NCBI RefSeq assembly: GCF_036320965.1 | Contig: NC_092241.1 | Coordinates: forward strand, 8,698,069-8,762,068 | DNA length: 64,000 bases | Direction of reading: 5' to 3' | Origin: Panulirus ornatus | Taxonomy: Eukaryota; Arthropoda; Malacostraca; Decapoda; Palinuridae | Shown here: positions 44,381 through 58,005 of the stretch, piece after piece | How the letters are laid out: each line of letters starts with the position of its first letter | How positions within the stretch are numbered: the first letter of the stretch is position 1 | Notes under the pieces: model-generated | Databases searched by the model: none | What the model saw: only the letters and a program-made list of their open reading frames with translations | What the model was told of the DNA's origin: nothing | Program-made: the position numbers and the translations under genes

Positions 44381-44382
<2 letters not shown>

Positions 44383-44448
<66 letters not shown>
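44383..44448. repeat. (CT)n microsatellite
   Basis: Pure CT run. Confidence 0.97.
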
Positions 44449-44451
<3 letters not shown>

Positions 44452-44568
44452 GTAACGCCTCCTACAGTACTGTATCACCCTAGGGAAGGGCTGGTGAAGG
44501 GGGGGTTGTCATGCCAACCCTCCCCCCTCTCCCCCTCCCTCTCTCCCTCTCAAATGCATTTAGCATTT

Positions 44569-44619
44569 CGAGGTGGGGGTGGGGGGCGACACTACGCGTC
44601 GCCCCCCACCCCCACCTCG
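44569..44619. repeat. Perfect 22-bp hairpin with 7-nt loop
   Basis: Arm 44569-44590 begins CGAGGTGGGGGTGGGG. Arm 44598-44619 is its exact reverse complement, and the loop is ACTACGC. The left arm is G-rich. No rho-independent terminator logic applies in a eukaryote, and no mobile element was identified. Confidence 0.9.
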
Positions 44620-44726
44620 CAGTCTTATCCCGTGTATCTATACGTCCCTCGAGTGGATTTTCCATTCCTTGTCACTGACCTACTTTTTAAACGTAACTTT
44701 AAACTTCCTGCACAACGGATATGTCA

Positions 44727-44729
<3 letters not shown>

Positions 44730-44800
<71 letters not shown>
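44730..44800. repeat. (TA)n microsatellite
   Basis: TA run directly at the 5' junction of the following LINE copy. Confidence 0.97.
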
Positions 44801-44802
<2 letters not shown>

Positions 44803-45076
44803 ATATATGTGTCGGAGGTGGAGGGAACGAGGAAGAGGGAGACCGAATTGGAGGTGGAAAGATGGAGTGAAAAAGATTTTGTGTGATCGGGGCCTGAACA
44901 TGCAGGAGGGTGAAAGGAGGGCAAAGAATAGAGTGAATTGGAGCGATGTGGTATACCGGGGTTGACGTGCTGTCAGTGGATTGAATCAAGGCATGTGTAT
45001 GGGGGTGGGTTGGGCCATTTCTTTCGTCTGTTTCCTTGCGCTACCTCGCAAACGCGGGAGACAGCGACAAAGCAAA

Positions 45077-45094
<18 letters not shown>
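44801..45094 (+). mobile_element. Short LINE 3' end, second copy (RTE/I-like)
   Basis: Begins GGATATATGTGTCGGAGGTG, which in the longer copy at 42.5 kb is an internal ORF position (RIYVSEVE), so this copy is truncated at an ATATAT inside the gene. It encodes GRPNWRWKDGVKK and CDRGLNMQEGERRAKNRVNW and ends VVYRG. The 3' tail is the same GCGCTACCTCGCAAACGCGG type, then A22 and (TA)n. Orientation is opposite to the 42.2-kb copy. Confidence 0.85.

Positions 45095-45163
<69 letters not shown>
45095..45163. repeat. (TA)n microsatellite
   Basis: TA run between the LINE poly-A and the fold-back palindrome. Confidence 0.97.
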
Positions 45164-45530
<367 letters not shown>

Positions 45531-45588
45531 CAAATGTATTTTGTAAAAGAAAACATTACGTAACTTTTGTGGGACGTACACTATGACG

Positions 45589-45815
<227 letters not shown>

Positions 45816-46039
45816 TCTCTAACCATGTTCATCAACCCGCTTACCCCTCACTAACCCCCCTCCCCCCCCAGCCATACCTCACCCTCCGTCATCATCTTTT
45901 CCTTCATGGTCGAGTCTGACCCACCCTGTCCCCCCCCCCCCCCCCCCAGTGTTGCTATGCGCCCTGGTCTCTCATACCTACGTGGCCGACCCCACATCGC
46001 TCCCTTCCCACCTTCCAGGAACTCCCTGGGGGCGTGTGT

Positions 46040-47395
46040 GAAGGTTCACATGCTCCCTGGAGTGAATCTCAGGGTCCATGTCCTCCCTGGAAGAGGCCCC
46101 AGGGTTCATGTCCTCCCTGGAGGAGGCCCCAGGGTTCATGTCCTCCCTGGAAGAGGCCCCAAGGTTCATGTCCTCCCTGGAGGAGGCCCCAGGGTTCATG
46201 TCCTCCCTGGAGGAGGCCCCAGGGTTCATGTCCTCCCTGGAGGAGGCCCCAAGGTTCATGTCCTCCCTGGAGGAGGCCCCAGGGTTCATGTCCTCCCTGG
46301 AGGAGGCCCCAAGGTTCATGTCCTCCCTGGAGGAGGCCCCAGGGTTCATGTCCTCCCTGGAGGAGGCCCCAAGGTTCATGTCCTCCCTGGAGGAGGCCCC
46401 AGGGTCCATGTCCTCCCTGGAGGAGGCCCCAGGGTTCATGTCCTCCCTGGAGGAGGCCCCAGGGTTCATGTCCTCCCTGGAGGAGGCCCCAAGGTTCATG
46501 TCCTCCCTGGAGGAGGCCCCAAGGTTCATGTCCTCCCTAGAGGAGGCCCCAAGGTTCATGTCCTCCCTGGAGGAGGCCCCAGGGTCCATGTCCTCCCTGG
46601 AAGAGGCCCCAGGGTTCATGTCCTCCCTGGAGGAGGCCCCAGGGTTCATGTCCTCCCTGGAGGAGGCCCCAGGGTTCATGTCCTCCCTGGAGGAGGCCCC
46701 AGGGTCCATGTCCTCCCTGGAGGAGGCCCCAGGGTTCATGTCCTCCCTGGAGGAGGCCCCAGGGTTCATGTCCTCCCTGGAAGAGGCCCCAGGGTCCATG
46801 TCCTCCCTGGAAGAGGCCCCAGGGTCCATGTCCTCCCTGGAGGAGGCCCCGGGGTCCATGTCCTCCCTGGAGGAGGCCCCAGGGTTCATGTCCTCCCTGG
46901 AGGAGGCCCCAGGGTTCATGTCCTCCCTGGAAGAGGCCCCAGGGTTCATGTCCTCCCTGGAGGAGGCCCCAGGGTTCATGTCCTCCCTGGAGGAGGCCCC
47001 AGGGTTCATGTCCTCCCTGGAGGAGGCCCCAGGGTTCATGTCCTCCCTGGAGGAGGCTCCAGGGTCCATGTCCTCCCTGGAGGAGGCCCCAGGGTTCATG
47101 TCCTCCCTGGAGGAGGCCCCAGGGTTCATGTCCTCCCTGGAGGAGGCCCCAGGGTTCATGTCCTCCCTGGAAGAGGCCCCAGGGTTCATGTCCTCCCTGG
47201 AAGGGGCCCCAGGGTTCATGTCCTCCCTGGAGGAGGCCCCAGGGTTCATGTCCTCCCTGGAGGAGGCCCCAGGGTTCATGTCCTCCCTGGAGGAGGCCCC
47301 AGGGATCATGTCCTCCCTGGAGGAGGCCCCAGGGTTCATGTCCTCCCTGGAGCAGACCTCAAGGTTCATATCCTCCCTGGATGGGCCTCAAGGTT
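46040..47395. repeat. 30-bp tandem array (TCCTCCCTGGAGGAGGCCCC)
   Basis: About 43 copies of a 30-bp unit completed by AGGGTTCATG. From about 46071 to 47350 the phase is perfect with no indel. Only a few positions vary (GAGGAG/GAAGAG, AGG/AAG, TTC/TCC, single CTAG, GGGG and GATC changes). At least four frames are open, for example GGGPRVHVLP and EAPGFMSSLE on the plus strand and ASSREDMNPG on the minus strand. A 547-aa plus-strand frame (45906-47549) extends beyond the array at both ends. Frame preservation is automatic for a 30-mer without indels. I therefore list it as a repeat and not a CDS. Confidence 0.9.
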
Positions 47396-47775
47396 GACGT
47401 CCTCCCTGGAGCAAGCTTCAAGGTTCACACCCCCGTTGCAGCCAGCTCTAGCATTCTCCCACCACCCCAGGGTTCTCCCACCACCCCAGGGGTTATCGAA
47501 CTCTTTGGAGTTGATCCTTGTGTTCATTTCCCTCACTGGACTGAACTGACAGGCTCACTACCCCAGGTGCAGGCTGGGGTGTTCACCACCACCCCTGGGG
47601 GAAGGCCGCCCCCAGGGTTCATGATCCCTGGGGTAGGCGCCAGAATTCAACAACCCTTAGAAGGGGCCCCAGGGTTCACCCTCCCCCCCCCACCCCTGGA
47701 GCGGGCCCCAGGGTTCGCCCTCACCCCTGGATCAGGCCCCTCCCCTCCCCCAGGGTCAACGCTCGACCCAAGGTC
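47396..47775. repeat. Diverged flank of the 30-bp array
   Basis: Scattered GCCCCAGGGTTCACC and CCCCAGGGTTC copies with irregular spacing, e.g. at 47469, 47605, 47668 and 47707. This fits older, eroded units at the array edge. Confidence 0.7.
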
Positions 47776-47936
47776 TAACCAAACCAGAAGGCCCCCGCCA
47801 TAGCTCTCGTGGTTGTTAATTAAGTTCATTTTCCTGTTTATTTACATCATACGAGACTCGGTCTTAATGAAGGAGTCTCCCCCTAATAATCCGTTTTCTT
47901 TGATTTTGTTATTGTGTTTAATACGCTCGTATGTTA

Positions 47937-47939
<3 letters not shown>

Positions 47940-48020
<81 letters not shown>

Positions 48021-48030
48021 TATATATATT

Positions 48031-48092
<62 letters not shown>
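47940..48092. repeat. (TA)n tract
   Basis: About 150 bp of TA with AATATA and TTTATG interruptions in its middle. No mobile element recognised at its edges. Confidence 0.97.
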
Positions 48093-48097
<5 letters not shown>

Positions 48098-48134
48098 GCA
48101 CGCTTCAAAGTCTTTCCTGTAAGTTCTCATTTAC

Positions 48135-48138
<4 letters not shown>

Positions 48139-48192
<54 letters not shown>
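48139..48192. repeat. (CT)n microsatellite
   Basis: Pure CT run. Confidence 0.97.
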
Positions 48193-48195
<3 letters not shown>

Positions 48196-48487
48196 GTGCA
48201 TCTGTACTTAATTTCATCGTATTTCTTCCTCTTTTTTTTTCGTTGTTATTTTGTATTTTTTCGTGTGCTTACGTCACTTCGCAATTTCGTAAATCGCACG
48301 TTTTCGTGCATATGGCGAATTCGTGAACGATCTCCGTTTTCTGTTTACGTAAGACAGATCTTATTTCCTCCGTTTTCTATTTACTGAAGATAATATTTCT
48401 CTCATTCTTTCATTATTTATCTTGAAGGTAAAGATGTTGTCGCGTTCTTGTACAGCCAAGTGTGACCAGATGGGACACTCTTAGCTT

Positions 48488-49112
48488 CGTGAGGTGTGAC
48501 GCGGTGATGTTTGGATCATGAGGTGTGACGGGGTGATGTTTGGATCATGAGGTGTGACGCGGTGATGTTTGGATCATGAGGTGTGACGGGGTGATGTTTG
48601 GATCATGAGGTGTGACGGGGTGATGTTTGGATCATGAGGTGTGACGCGGTGATGTTTGGATCATGAGGTGTGACGCGGTGATGTATGGATCATGAGGTGT
48701 GACGGGGTGATGTTTGGATCATGAGGTGTGACGCGGTGATGTATGGATCATGAGGTGTGACGGGGTGATGTATGGGTCATGAGGTGTGATGCGGTGATGT
48801 ATGGATCATGAGGTGTGATGCGGTGATGTTTGGATCATGAGGTGTGACGGGGTGATGTTTGGATCATGAGGTGTGACGCGGTGATGTTTGGATCATGAGG
48901 TGTGACGGGGTGATGTTTGGATCATGAGGTGTGACGGGGTGATGTTTGGATCATGAGGTGTGACGCGGTGATGTATGGATCATGAGGTGTGACGGGGTGA
49001 TGTATGGGTCATGAGGTGTGACGGGGTGATGTTTGGATCATGAGGTGTGACGCGGTGATGTATGGATCATGAGGTGTGACGGGGTGATGTATGGGTCATG
49101 AGGTGTGACGGG
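48488..49112. repeat. 29-bp tandem array (GAGGTGTGACGCGGTGATGT)
   Basis: About 21 copies completed by TTGGATCAT. Three variable sites (GCGG/GGGG, TTTGG/TATGG, GGATC/GGGTC) define a small set of unit types. Decayed copies (GAAGTGTGACGGG) continue to about 49300. Confidence 0.95.
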
Positions 49113-49300
49113 GTAACATGATCAAAAACTGTGATGGTGTGATGTCCTATTTGTCACACGAAGTGTGACGGGCTATAGTGTTCTTAACACGAAGTGTGAC
49201 GGGATGATACATTGCTTGTATCTTGTAGTGTGACGGAGTGTTCCATTGTTTACGTCACGGTGTTACGGGATGAGATATTGTTTGCACCATGAAGTGCGAC

Positions 49301-50204
49301 GCATTGTTTATGTTTCTCTATACCACATAATGTCCTTCTGATATGAGGATTCGATCCGATACCATGGAATCAACCAAGGACGTGTGAGCAGCCAGCTTTC
49401 TATTTCAGCGCCTCAGCATTTGCTCGAGAGCGAGCGACTGTGGATGAATTACCTTGTCGTCTAGTCTGTAACCTAACCTGTGGCTACACACTTGATCCCT
49501 TGGATGATAGACGAATGATTATGACTATCATCTGTATTTCATAAGTTGTTACACTTAGAAGACAAGATATATTAATGATTCCTTAGGTATTATACTTAGA
49601 AGACAAGATATTAATGAGTCTCAGCGATGTTTCCCTGAATTTTGATATTCATAAACTTAAAGGACCAATTACAAATATCTGGAGGTTTGAGTTATTTCAT
49701 TAAGCCATTTCTCAACTTGTCGTTGTGTGGGGAATGATAGACACACAAGGATGAAGGTCCTTGCTTGCTTCTGAAATCATATCTTCTCGTTGTCCAATTT
49801 CCACTATAGCTTAAAATTCCCCGAGGCTCGTGTCTGTGCACCACCAGACGCGAAGTGAAGCATTTACACCCGACGAAAACGAAGAAGAAGAAAATGGGAA
49901 ATGCGGAGAGAAGGAGGAAAAGAACGGGGTGAGGGGAGGTGCATGAGTTTGCGGTTCTATAATTGGACAAAAGGTACTTGCTTGCTGGTGTTGTGTGGAG
50001 CGTGACGTAACGCAGGAATAAAAGCAGTGATTGATTTGATAACAGAAACATGATTACGCTGGGAATATATTCTATTCTGAAATGAAAAAGGGACTTTTTA
50101 TATTTTTCATTACCCATCTAATTGTACGCTGTCAGTAATTGTTTTTTGACCATGTAAGCTGCAGGGAATACTGGAAGATAAGACATGGAAGGACCTTTTC
50201 CCAA
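49301..50204. other. No recognised feature
   Basis: AT-rich. TTACACTTAGAAGACAAGAT is duplicated in part at 49550 and 49592. The minus-strand 141-aa frame (49692-50117) has no domain I recognise. Confidence 0.4.
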
Positions 50205-50445
50205 CTGCTGAATTTTAGCGATGTGCTATAGAAGGGGCGACGTGCTGGCAGTGGACTGAACCAGGGTATATGAAGCAGCCGGGGGTAAACGATGGAAACG
50301 TATGTGGGGCCTTTTGTGGGTAGGGAGCTGTGGTTTCGGTGCATTACACATGACAGCTGGAGAATGGATGTGAGTGGATGTGGCCATGTCTTCGTCTGTT
50401 CCTCTCGCTGCTACGCTCAGCGGGAAACGGCGAACAAGTATGAAA

Positions 50446-50448
<3 letters not shown>
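50205..50448 (+). mobile_element. LINE 3'-tail fragment (tail subfamily A)
   Basis: Reads TTAGCGATGTGCTATAG, GACGTGCTGGCAGTGGACTG, GAGCTGTGGTTTCGGTGCAT, and the terminus CTCAGCGGGAAACGGCGAAC / AAGTATGAAAG, then (TA)n. It shares its tail with the SINE-like element at 79-325. Confidence 0.8.

Positions 50449-50521
<73 letters not shown>
50449..50521. repeat. (TA)n microsatellite
   Basis: TA run at the 3' end of the LINE fragment. Confidence 0.97.
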
Positions 50522-50523
<2 letters not shown>

Positions 50524-51059
50524 GTCAAGATCTCTCTCTCTTCTTATGCCCTCAAACCTGTCATTACAAGAGTGATGAACCTGGTCTGAATTGCAATTGG
50601 TTATTTGCAGATGATGCCTGTGTTGGCCACCATCAGGGCTTGCCCGCAGTTGTGTCCCAGCTCGCTCTGTGTACCTCACCATCAAATGAGGTGATTAACG
50701 GAGGCTGTGCCACCTTAACTACACAGCTTTCGAGTGTAGTGAAATGAGTCATTGATGCATCGTTCCCATTCTCTGTTGGTATGAGGCACTGCTAATCCCG
50801 TTTTCTTCATGGGTTTGATTTCCTTTCGTCTAGTGTCCTGGTTTCTATATTAATGGAGTGTGGGGTTAGTGAAGCAGCTTTTTCTTAATATCACTTATAG
50901 CTTCTCTAGTTTCCCCAAATTATCAATTATCAACAATAGATCATTACTTTTCCTTTAAAGATAAGGAAAGATTGTTTGTATGTTGTGAAGATAATCCACA
51001 GTGTACATGATAATTACCATCACTGTACAAAATATTACACCCTCAGTGTACACAATTAC

Positions 51060-51500
51060 CGATGGGGTGGAAGATAATTACTATCATTTATCAAGATAAT
51101 TACTATCATTTATTTAGGTAATTACTATCATTTATTAAGGTAATCACTATCATTAAGATGATTACTATCATTAATTAAGGTAATTACTATCATTTCCTAA
51201 GGTAATTACTTTGATTTATTAAGATAATTACTATCATTAATCAAGGTAGTTACTATCATTTATTAAGATAATTGATGTCATTTATTAAGATAATTATCAT
51301 TTATTAAGGTAATTAGTCATTTAATAAGATAATTGTTATCATTTATTAAGGTATTTACTATTATTTATTAAGGTAATTACCATCAGTGCACACGATTACC
51401 ATCAGAGAGAATGATTACCCTCCTTGTGGATGATGATTACCATTAGTGTATAATTACCATCCGTGTCAGAGATAATTACTCTCATTACAGATGGTAATTA
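51060..51500. repeat. 22-bp imperfect array (AATTACTATCATTTATTAAG)
   Basis: About 20 diverged copies of GGTAATTAC(T/C)ATCATTTATTAA. Right-hand copies shift to GATTACCATCAGTG. Highly AT-rich. Confidence 0.85.
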
Positions 51501-51521
51501 CCGACCAGTGTTTACCTGGTT

Positions 51522-51800
51522 CTATTGAGAACTTAATATCGACCTCCAGGAACGTTTAAAGTAATGAGTTACTTTACTGCTCCACTTGCTCACCCGCCCT
51601 CCCTTCACACGAGCAGAACAGAGCAGAAATGTTTCGCTCGAATGAAAGAAAAAAAGATAATGAAAGAAGAAAGAAGGTAACGGTGTTGAGTGAAGTTCCA
51701 TGATGTAGCGGTTTTCATCCTGGACTTCCAGTACCGTCTCGGTGGCTGGAACGCCAGCTCGAGCTAACTGGAATATATGAACTGACGTCATACCTGCCAT
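51522..51800 (-). other. Unassigned 92-aa open frame
   Basis: The N-terminal part (VHIFQLARAGVPATETV, LEVQDENRYIMELH) is not low-complexity. I recognise no domain, and the right half is Phe/Ser-rich. It could be part of an interspersed repeat. No coding claim. Confidence 0.2.
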
Positions 51801-51852
51801 GGAATTACTTTGGAAAGGAAAATGGTTTTACGGGATCAGTACACGAGGAAAG

Positions 51853-54800
51853 AATGAACACCTGGCCATCATGATGAACACCTGGCCATCATGATGAACA
51901 CCTGGCCATCATGATGAACACTTGGCCATCATGATGAACACCTGGCCATCATGATGAACACCTGGCCATCATGATGAACACCTGGCCAGCATGATGAACA
52001 CCTGACCATCATGATGAACACCTGACCCTCATGATGAACACCTGGCCATCATGATGAACACCTGGCCCTCTTGATGAACACCTGGCCATCATGATGAACA
52101 CCTGACCATCTTGATGAACACCTGACCATCATGATGAACACCTGGCCATCATGATGAACACCTGGCCCTCATGATGAACACCTGACCATCATGATGAACA
52201 CCTACCATCATGATGAACACCTGGCCATCATGATGAACACCTGGCCATCATGATGAACACCTGGCCCTCATGATGAACACCTGACCATCATGATGAACAC
52301 CACACCTGCCATCATGATGAACACCTGGCCCTCATGATGAACACCTGCCATCATGATGAACACCTGGCCCTCATGATGAACACCTGCCATCATGATGAAC
52401 ACTTGGCCATCATGATGAACACCTGCCATCATGATGAACACCTGACCCTCATGATGAACACCTGCCATCATGATGAACACCTGCCATCATGATGAACACT
52501 TGGCCATCATGATGAACACCTGACCCTCATGATGAACACCTGCCATCATGATGAACACCTGGCCCTCATGATGAACACCTGCCATCATGATGAACACTTG
52601 GCCATCATGATGAACACCTGCCATCATGATGAACACCTGGCCCTCATGATGAACACCTGCCATCATGATGAACACTTGGCCATCATGATGAACACCTGCC
52701 ATCATGATGAACACCTGGCCCTCATGATGAACACCTGCCATCATGATGAACACCTGACCCTCATGATGAACACCTGCCATCATGATGAACACCTGGCCCT
52801 CATGATGAACACCTGGCCCTCATGATGAACACCTGGCCCTCATGATGAACACCTGCCATCATGATGAACACCTGACCCTCATGATGAACACCTGCCATCA
52901 TGATGAACACCTGGCCCTCATGATGAACACCTGACCCTCATGATGAACACCTGACCCTCATGATGAACACCTGCCATCATGATGAACACCTGGCCCTCAT
53001 GATGAACACCTGCCATCATGATGAACACCTGGCCCTCATGATGAACACCTGCCATCATGATGAACACCTGGCCCTCATGATGAACACCTGGCCATCATGA
53101 TGAACACCTGCCATCATGATGAACACCTAACCATCATGATGAACACCTGCCATCATGATGAACACTTGGCCATCATGATGAACACCTGCCATCATGATGA
53201 ACACCTGACCCTCATGATGAACACCTGCCATCATGATGAACACCTGCCATCATGATGAACACCTGCCATCATGATGAACACCTGGCCCTCATGATGAACA
53301 CCTGGCCATCATGATGAACACCTGGCCCTCATGATGAACACCTGCCATCATGATGAACACCTGGCCCTCATGATGAACACCTGCCATCATGATGAACACC
53401 TGACCCTCATGATGAACACCTGGCCATCATGATGAACACCTGCCATCATGATGAACACCTAACCATCATGATGAACACCTGACCATCATGATGAACACTT
53501 GGCCATCATGATGAACACCTAACCATCATGATGAACACTTGGCCATCATGATGAACACTTGGCCATCATGATGAACACCTGGCCCTCATGATGAACACCT
53601 GACCATCATGATGAACACTTGGCCATCATGATGAACACTTGGCCATCATGATGAACACCTGGCCAGCATGATGAACACCTGCCATCATGATGAACACCTG
53701 CCATCATGATGAACACCTGCCATCATGATGAACACCTGCCATCATGATGAACACTTGGCCATCATGATGAACACCTGCCATCATGATGAACACCTGACCC
53801 TCATGATGAACACCTGACCCTCATGATGAACACCTGACCCTCATGATGAACACCTGACCATCATGATGAACACCTGACCATCATGATGAACACCTGACCA
53901 TCATGATGAACACCTGACCCTCATGATGAACACCTGACCCTCATGATGAACACCTGCCATCATGATGAACACCTGACCATCATGATGAACACTTGGCCAT
54001 CATGATGAACACTTGGCCATCATGATGAACACCTGGCCATCATGATGAACACCTGGCCATCATGATGAACACCTGGCCCTCATGATGAACACCTGACCCT
54101 CATGATGAACACCTGCCATCATGATGAACACCTGGCCCTCATGATGAACACCTGACCCTCATGATGAACACCTGCCATCATGATGAACACCTGCCATCAT
54201 GATGAACACCTGGCCAGCATGATGAACACCTGGCCATCATGATGAACACCTGCCATCATGATGAACACCTGGCCATCATGATGAACACCTGCCATCATGA
54301 TGAACACCTGGCCCTCATGATGAACACCTGGCCAGCATGATGAACACCTGACCCTCATGATGAACACCTGGCCCTCATGATGAACACCTGGCCCTCATGA
54401 TGAACACCTGGCCATCATGATGAACACTTGGCCATCATGATGAACACTTGGCCATCATGATGAACACCTAACCATCATGATGAACACCTGCCATCATGAT
54501 GAACACCTGCCATCATGATGAACACCTAACCATCATGATGAACACCTGCCATCATGATGAACACCTGCCATCATGATGAACACCTAACCATCATGATGAA
54601 CACTTGGCCATCATGATGAACACCTGCCATCATGATGAACACCTGACCATCATGATGAACACCTGGCCATCATGATGAACACCTGGCCCTCATGATGAAC
54701 ACCTGACCATCATGATGAACACCTGGCCATCATGATGAACACCTGGCCATCATGATGAACACCTGGCCATCATGATGAACACCTGCCATCATGATGAACA

Positions 54801-57709
54801 CTTGGCCATCATGATGAACACCTGACCATCATGATGAACACCTGCCATCATGATGAACACCTGGCCATCATGATGAACACCTGCCATCATGATGAACACC
54901 TGGCCCTCATGATGAACACCTGCCATCATGATGAACACTTGGCCATCATGATGAACACCTGGCCATCATGATGAACACCTGGCCCTCATGATGAACACCT
55001 GACCCTCATGATGAACACCTGACCATCATGATGAACACCTGGCCCTCATGATGAACACCTGCCATCATGATGAACACCTGACCCTCATGATGAACACCTG
55101 ACCCTCATGATGAACACCTGACCATCATGATGAACACTTGGCCATCATGATGAACACCTGACCATCATGATGAACACTTGGCCATCATGATGAACACTTG
55201 GCCATCATGATGAACACCTAACCATCATGATGAACACTTGGCCATCATGATGAACACCTGCCATCATGATGAACACCTGGCCATCATGATGAACACTTGG
55301 CCATCATGATGAACACCTGACCCTCATGATGAACACCTGGCCCTCATGATGAACACCTGGCCCTCATGATGAACACCTGCCATCATGATGAACACCTGCC
55401 ATCATGATGAACACCTGACCCTCATGATGAACACCTGGCCCTCATGATGAACACCTGGCCATCATGATGAACACTTGGCCATCATGATGAACACTTGGCC
55501 ATCATGATGAACACCTGGCCCTCATGATGAACACCTGACCATCATGATGAACACCTGCCATCATGATGAACACCTGCCATCATGATGAACACCTAACCAT
55601 CATGATGAACACTTGGCCATCATGATGAACACCTGGCCATCATGATGAACACCTGGCCCTCATGATGAACACCTGGCCCTCATGATGAACACCTGACCCT
55701 CATGATGAACACCTAACCATCATGATGAACACCTGACCCTCATGATGAACACCTGGCCCTCATGATGAACACCTGACCCTCATGATGAACACCTGCCATC
55801 ATGATGAACACCTGGCCATCATGATGAACACCTGGCCATCATGATGAACACCTGGCCAGCATGATGAACACCTGGCCATCATGATGAACACCTGCCATCA
55901 TGATGAACACCTGGCCCTCATGATGAACACCTGCCATCATGATGAACACCTGCCATCATGATGAACACTTGGCCATCATGATGAACACCTGCCATCATGA
56001 TGAACACCTGGCCATCATGATGAACACTTGGCCATCATGATGAACACCTAACCATCATGATGAACACCTGCCATCATGATGAACACCTGCCATCATGATG
56101 AACACCTGACCATCATGATGAACACCTGACCATCATGATGAACACCTGACCATCATGATGAACACCTGGCCAGCATGATGAACACCTGCCATCATGATGA
56201 ACACTTGGCCATCATGATGAACACCTGGCCCTCATGATGAACACCTGGCCAGCATGATGAACACCTGGCCCTCATGATGAACACCTGGCCATCATGATGA
56301 ACACTTGGCCATCATGATGAACACCTGCCATCATGATGAACACTTGGCCATCATGATGAACACCTGGCCATCATGATGAACACCTGACCATCATGATGAA
56401 CACTTGGCCATCATGATGAACACCTGGCCAGCATGATGAACACCTGGCCATCATGATGAACACCTGACCATCATGATGAACACTTGGCCATCATGATGAA
56501 CACTTGGCCATCATGATGAACACCTGACCCTCATGATGAACACCTGACCCTCATGATGAACACCTGACCCTCATGATGAACACCTGGCCCTCATGATGAA
56601 CACCTGACCATCTTGATGAACACCTGGCCATCATGATGAACACCTGGCCATCATGATGAACACCTGACCATCATGATGAACACCTGCCATCATGATGAAC
56701 ACTTGGCCATCATGATGAACACTTGGCCATCATGATGAACACTTGGCCATCATGATGAACACCTAACCATCATGATGAACACTTGGCCATCATGATGAAC
56801 ACCTGGCCATCATGATGAACACCTGGCCATCATGATGAACACCTGACCCTCATGATGAACACCTGGCCCTCATGATGAACACCTGACCCTCATGATGAAC
56901 ACCTAACCATCATGATGAACACCTGCCATCATGATGAACACCTGGCCCTCATGATGAACACCTGGCCCTCATGATGAACACCTGCCATCATGATGAACAC
57001 CTGGCCCTCATGATGAACACCTAACCATCATGATGAACACCTGACCATCATGATGAACACCTAACCATCATGATGAACACCTGCCATCATGATGAACACC
57101 TGGCCATCATGATGAACACTTGGCCATCATGATGAACACTTGGCCATCATGATGAACACCTGGCCCTCATGATGAACACCTGACCCTCATGATGAACACC
57201 TGACCCTCATGATGAACACCTGCCATCATGATGAACACCTGGCCCTCATGATGAACACCTGGCCCTCATGATGAACACCTGCCATCATGATGAACACCTG
57301 GCCCTCATGATGAACACCTGGCCATCATGATGAACACTTGGCCATCATGATGAACACTTGGCCATCATGATGAACACCTGCCATCATGATGAACACCTGC
57401 CATCATGATGAACACTTGGCCATCATGATGAACACCTGCCATCATGATGAACACTTGGCCATCATGATGAACACCTGGCCCTCATGATGAACACCTGACC
57501 ATCATGATGAACACCTGACCATCATGATGAACACCTGGCCCTCATGATGAACACCTGGCCATCATGATGAACACCTGCCATCATGATGAACACCTGCCAT
57601 CATGATGAACACTTGGCCATCATGATGAACACCTGGCCCTCATGATGAACACCTGGCCCTCATGATGAACACCTGACCATCATGATGAACACTTGGCCAT
57701 CATGATGAA
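51853..57709. repeat. 5.85-kb array of 19/20-bp units (CCTGGCCATCATGATGAACA)
   Basis: Roughly 300 copies. The constant part is ATCATGATGAACAC. The variable part gives a small alphabet of unit types: TGGCCATC, TGGCCCTC, TGACCATC, TGACCCTC, TGCCATC (19 bp), TTGGCCATC, TAACCATC and TGGCCAGC. Most units contain CATCATGATG, a perfect 10-bp palindrome. The 19-bp form dominates from about 52.2 to 53.4 kb and is mixed elsewhere. The 19/20-bp mixture destroys any reading frame. A CCACACCTGCC variant occurs once near 52300. Confidence 0.97.
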
Positions 57710-57722
57710 TCTTACCTCTCCT

Positions 57723-57727
57723 TCTCT

Positions 57728-57763
<36 letters not shown>
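57723..57763. repeat. (CT)n microsatellite
   Basis: CT run with one CCT interruption. Confidence 0.9.
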
Positions 57764-57799
57764 ATGACCTTCAAGGGCCCCGGGGAGGGAGGAAAATGT

Positions 57800-57934
57800 C
57801 TGGCTACAGCTAAGGTATTGCACCGTGGATGTTGCTGAATAGCCTGGTTGCTGCAGTCAGCCCACAGTCAACCCAGCTGTTCATCCGCTTTCCTAAAAGG
57901 TTGGTCGATGAAATGGGTACCTGGCTCAGGCTAG

Positions 57935-57937
<3 letters not shown>
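57800..57937 (+). mobile_element. tRNA-derived SINE, copy 2
   Basis: GCAGTCAGCCCACAGTCAAC, CAGCTGTTCATCCGC, TCGATGAAATGGGTACCTGG and CTCAGGCTAGGGTATATA match the minus strand of 12018-12120 almost base for base. The upstream tRNA-like part (GCACCGTGGATGTTGCTGAA) is diverged and has lost the B box. The copy runs straight into (TA)n. Confidence 0.75.

Positions 57938-58003
<66 letters not shown>
57938..58003. repeat. (TA)n microsatellite
   Basis: TA run at the SINE 3' end. Confidence 0.97.

Positions 58004-58005
<2 letters not shown>

Noticed and set aside
51853..57709. CRISPR array
   Set aside because: Units are head-to-tail with no unique spacers, and the context is eukaryotic. The same applies to all other arrays here.
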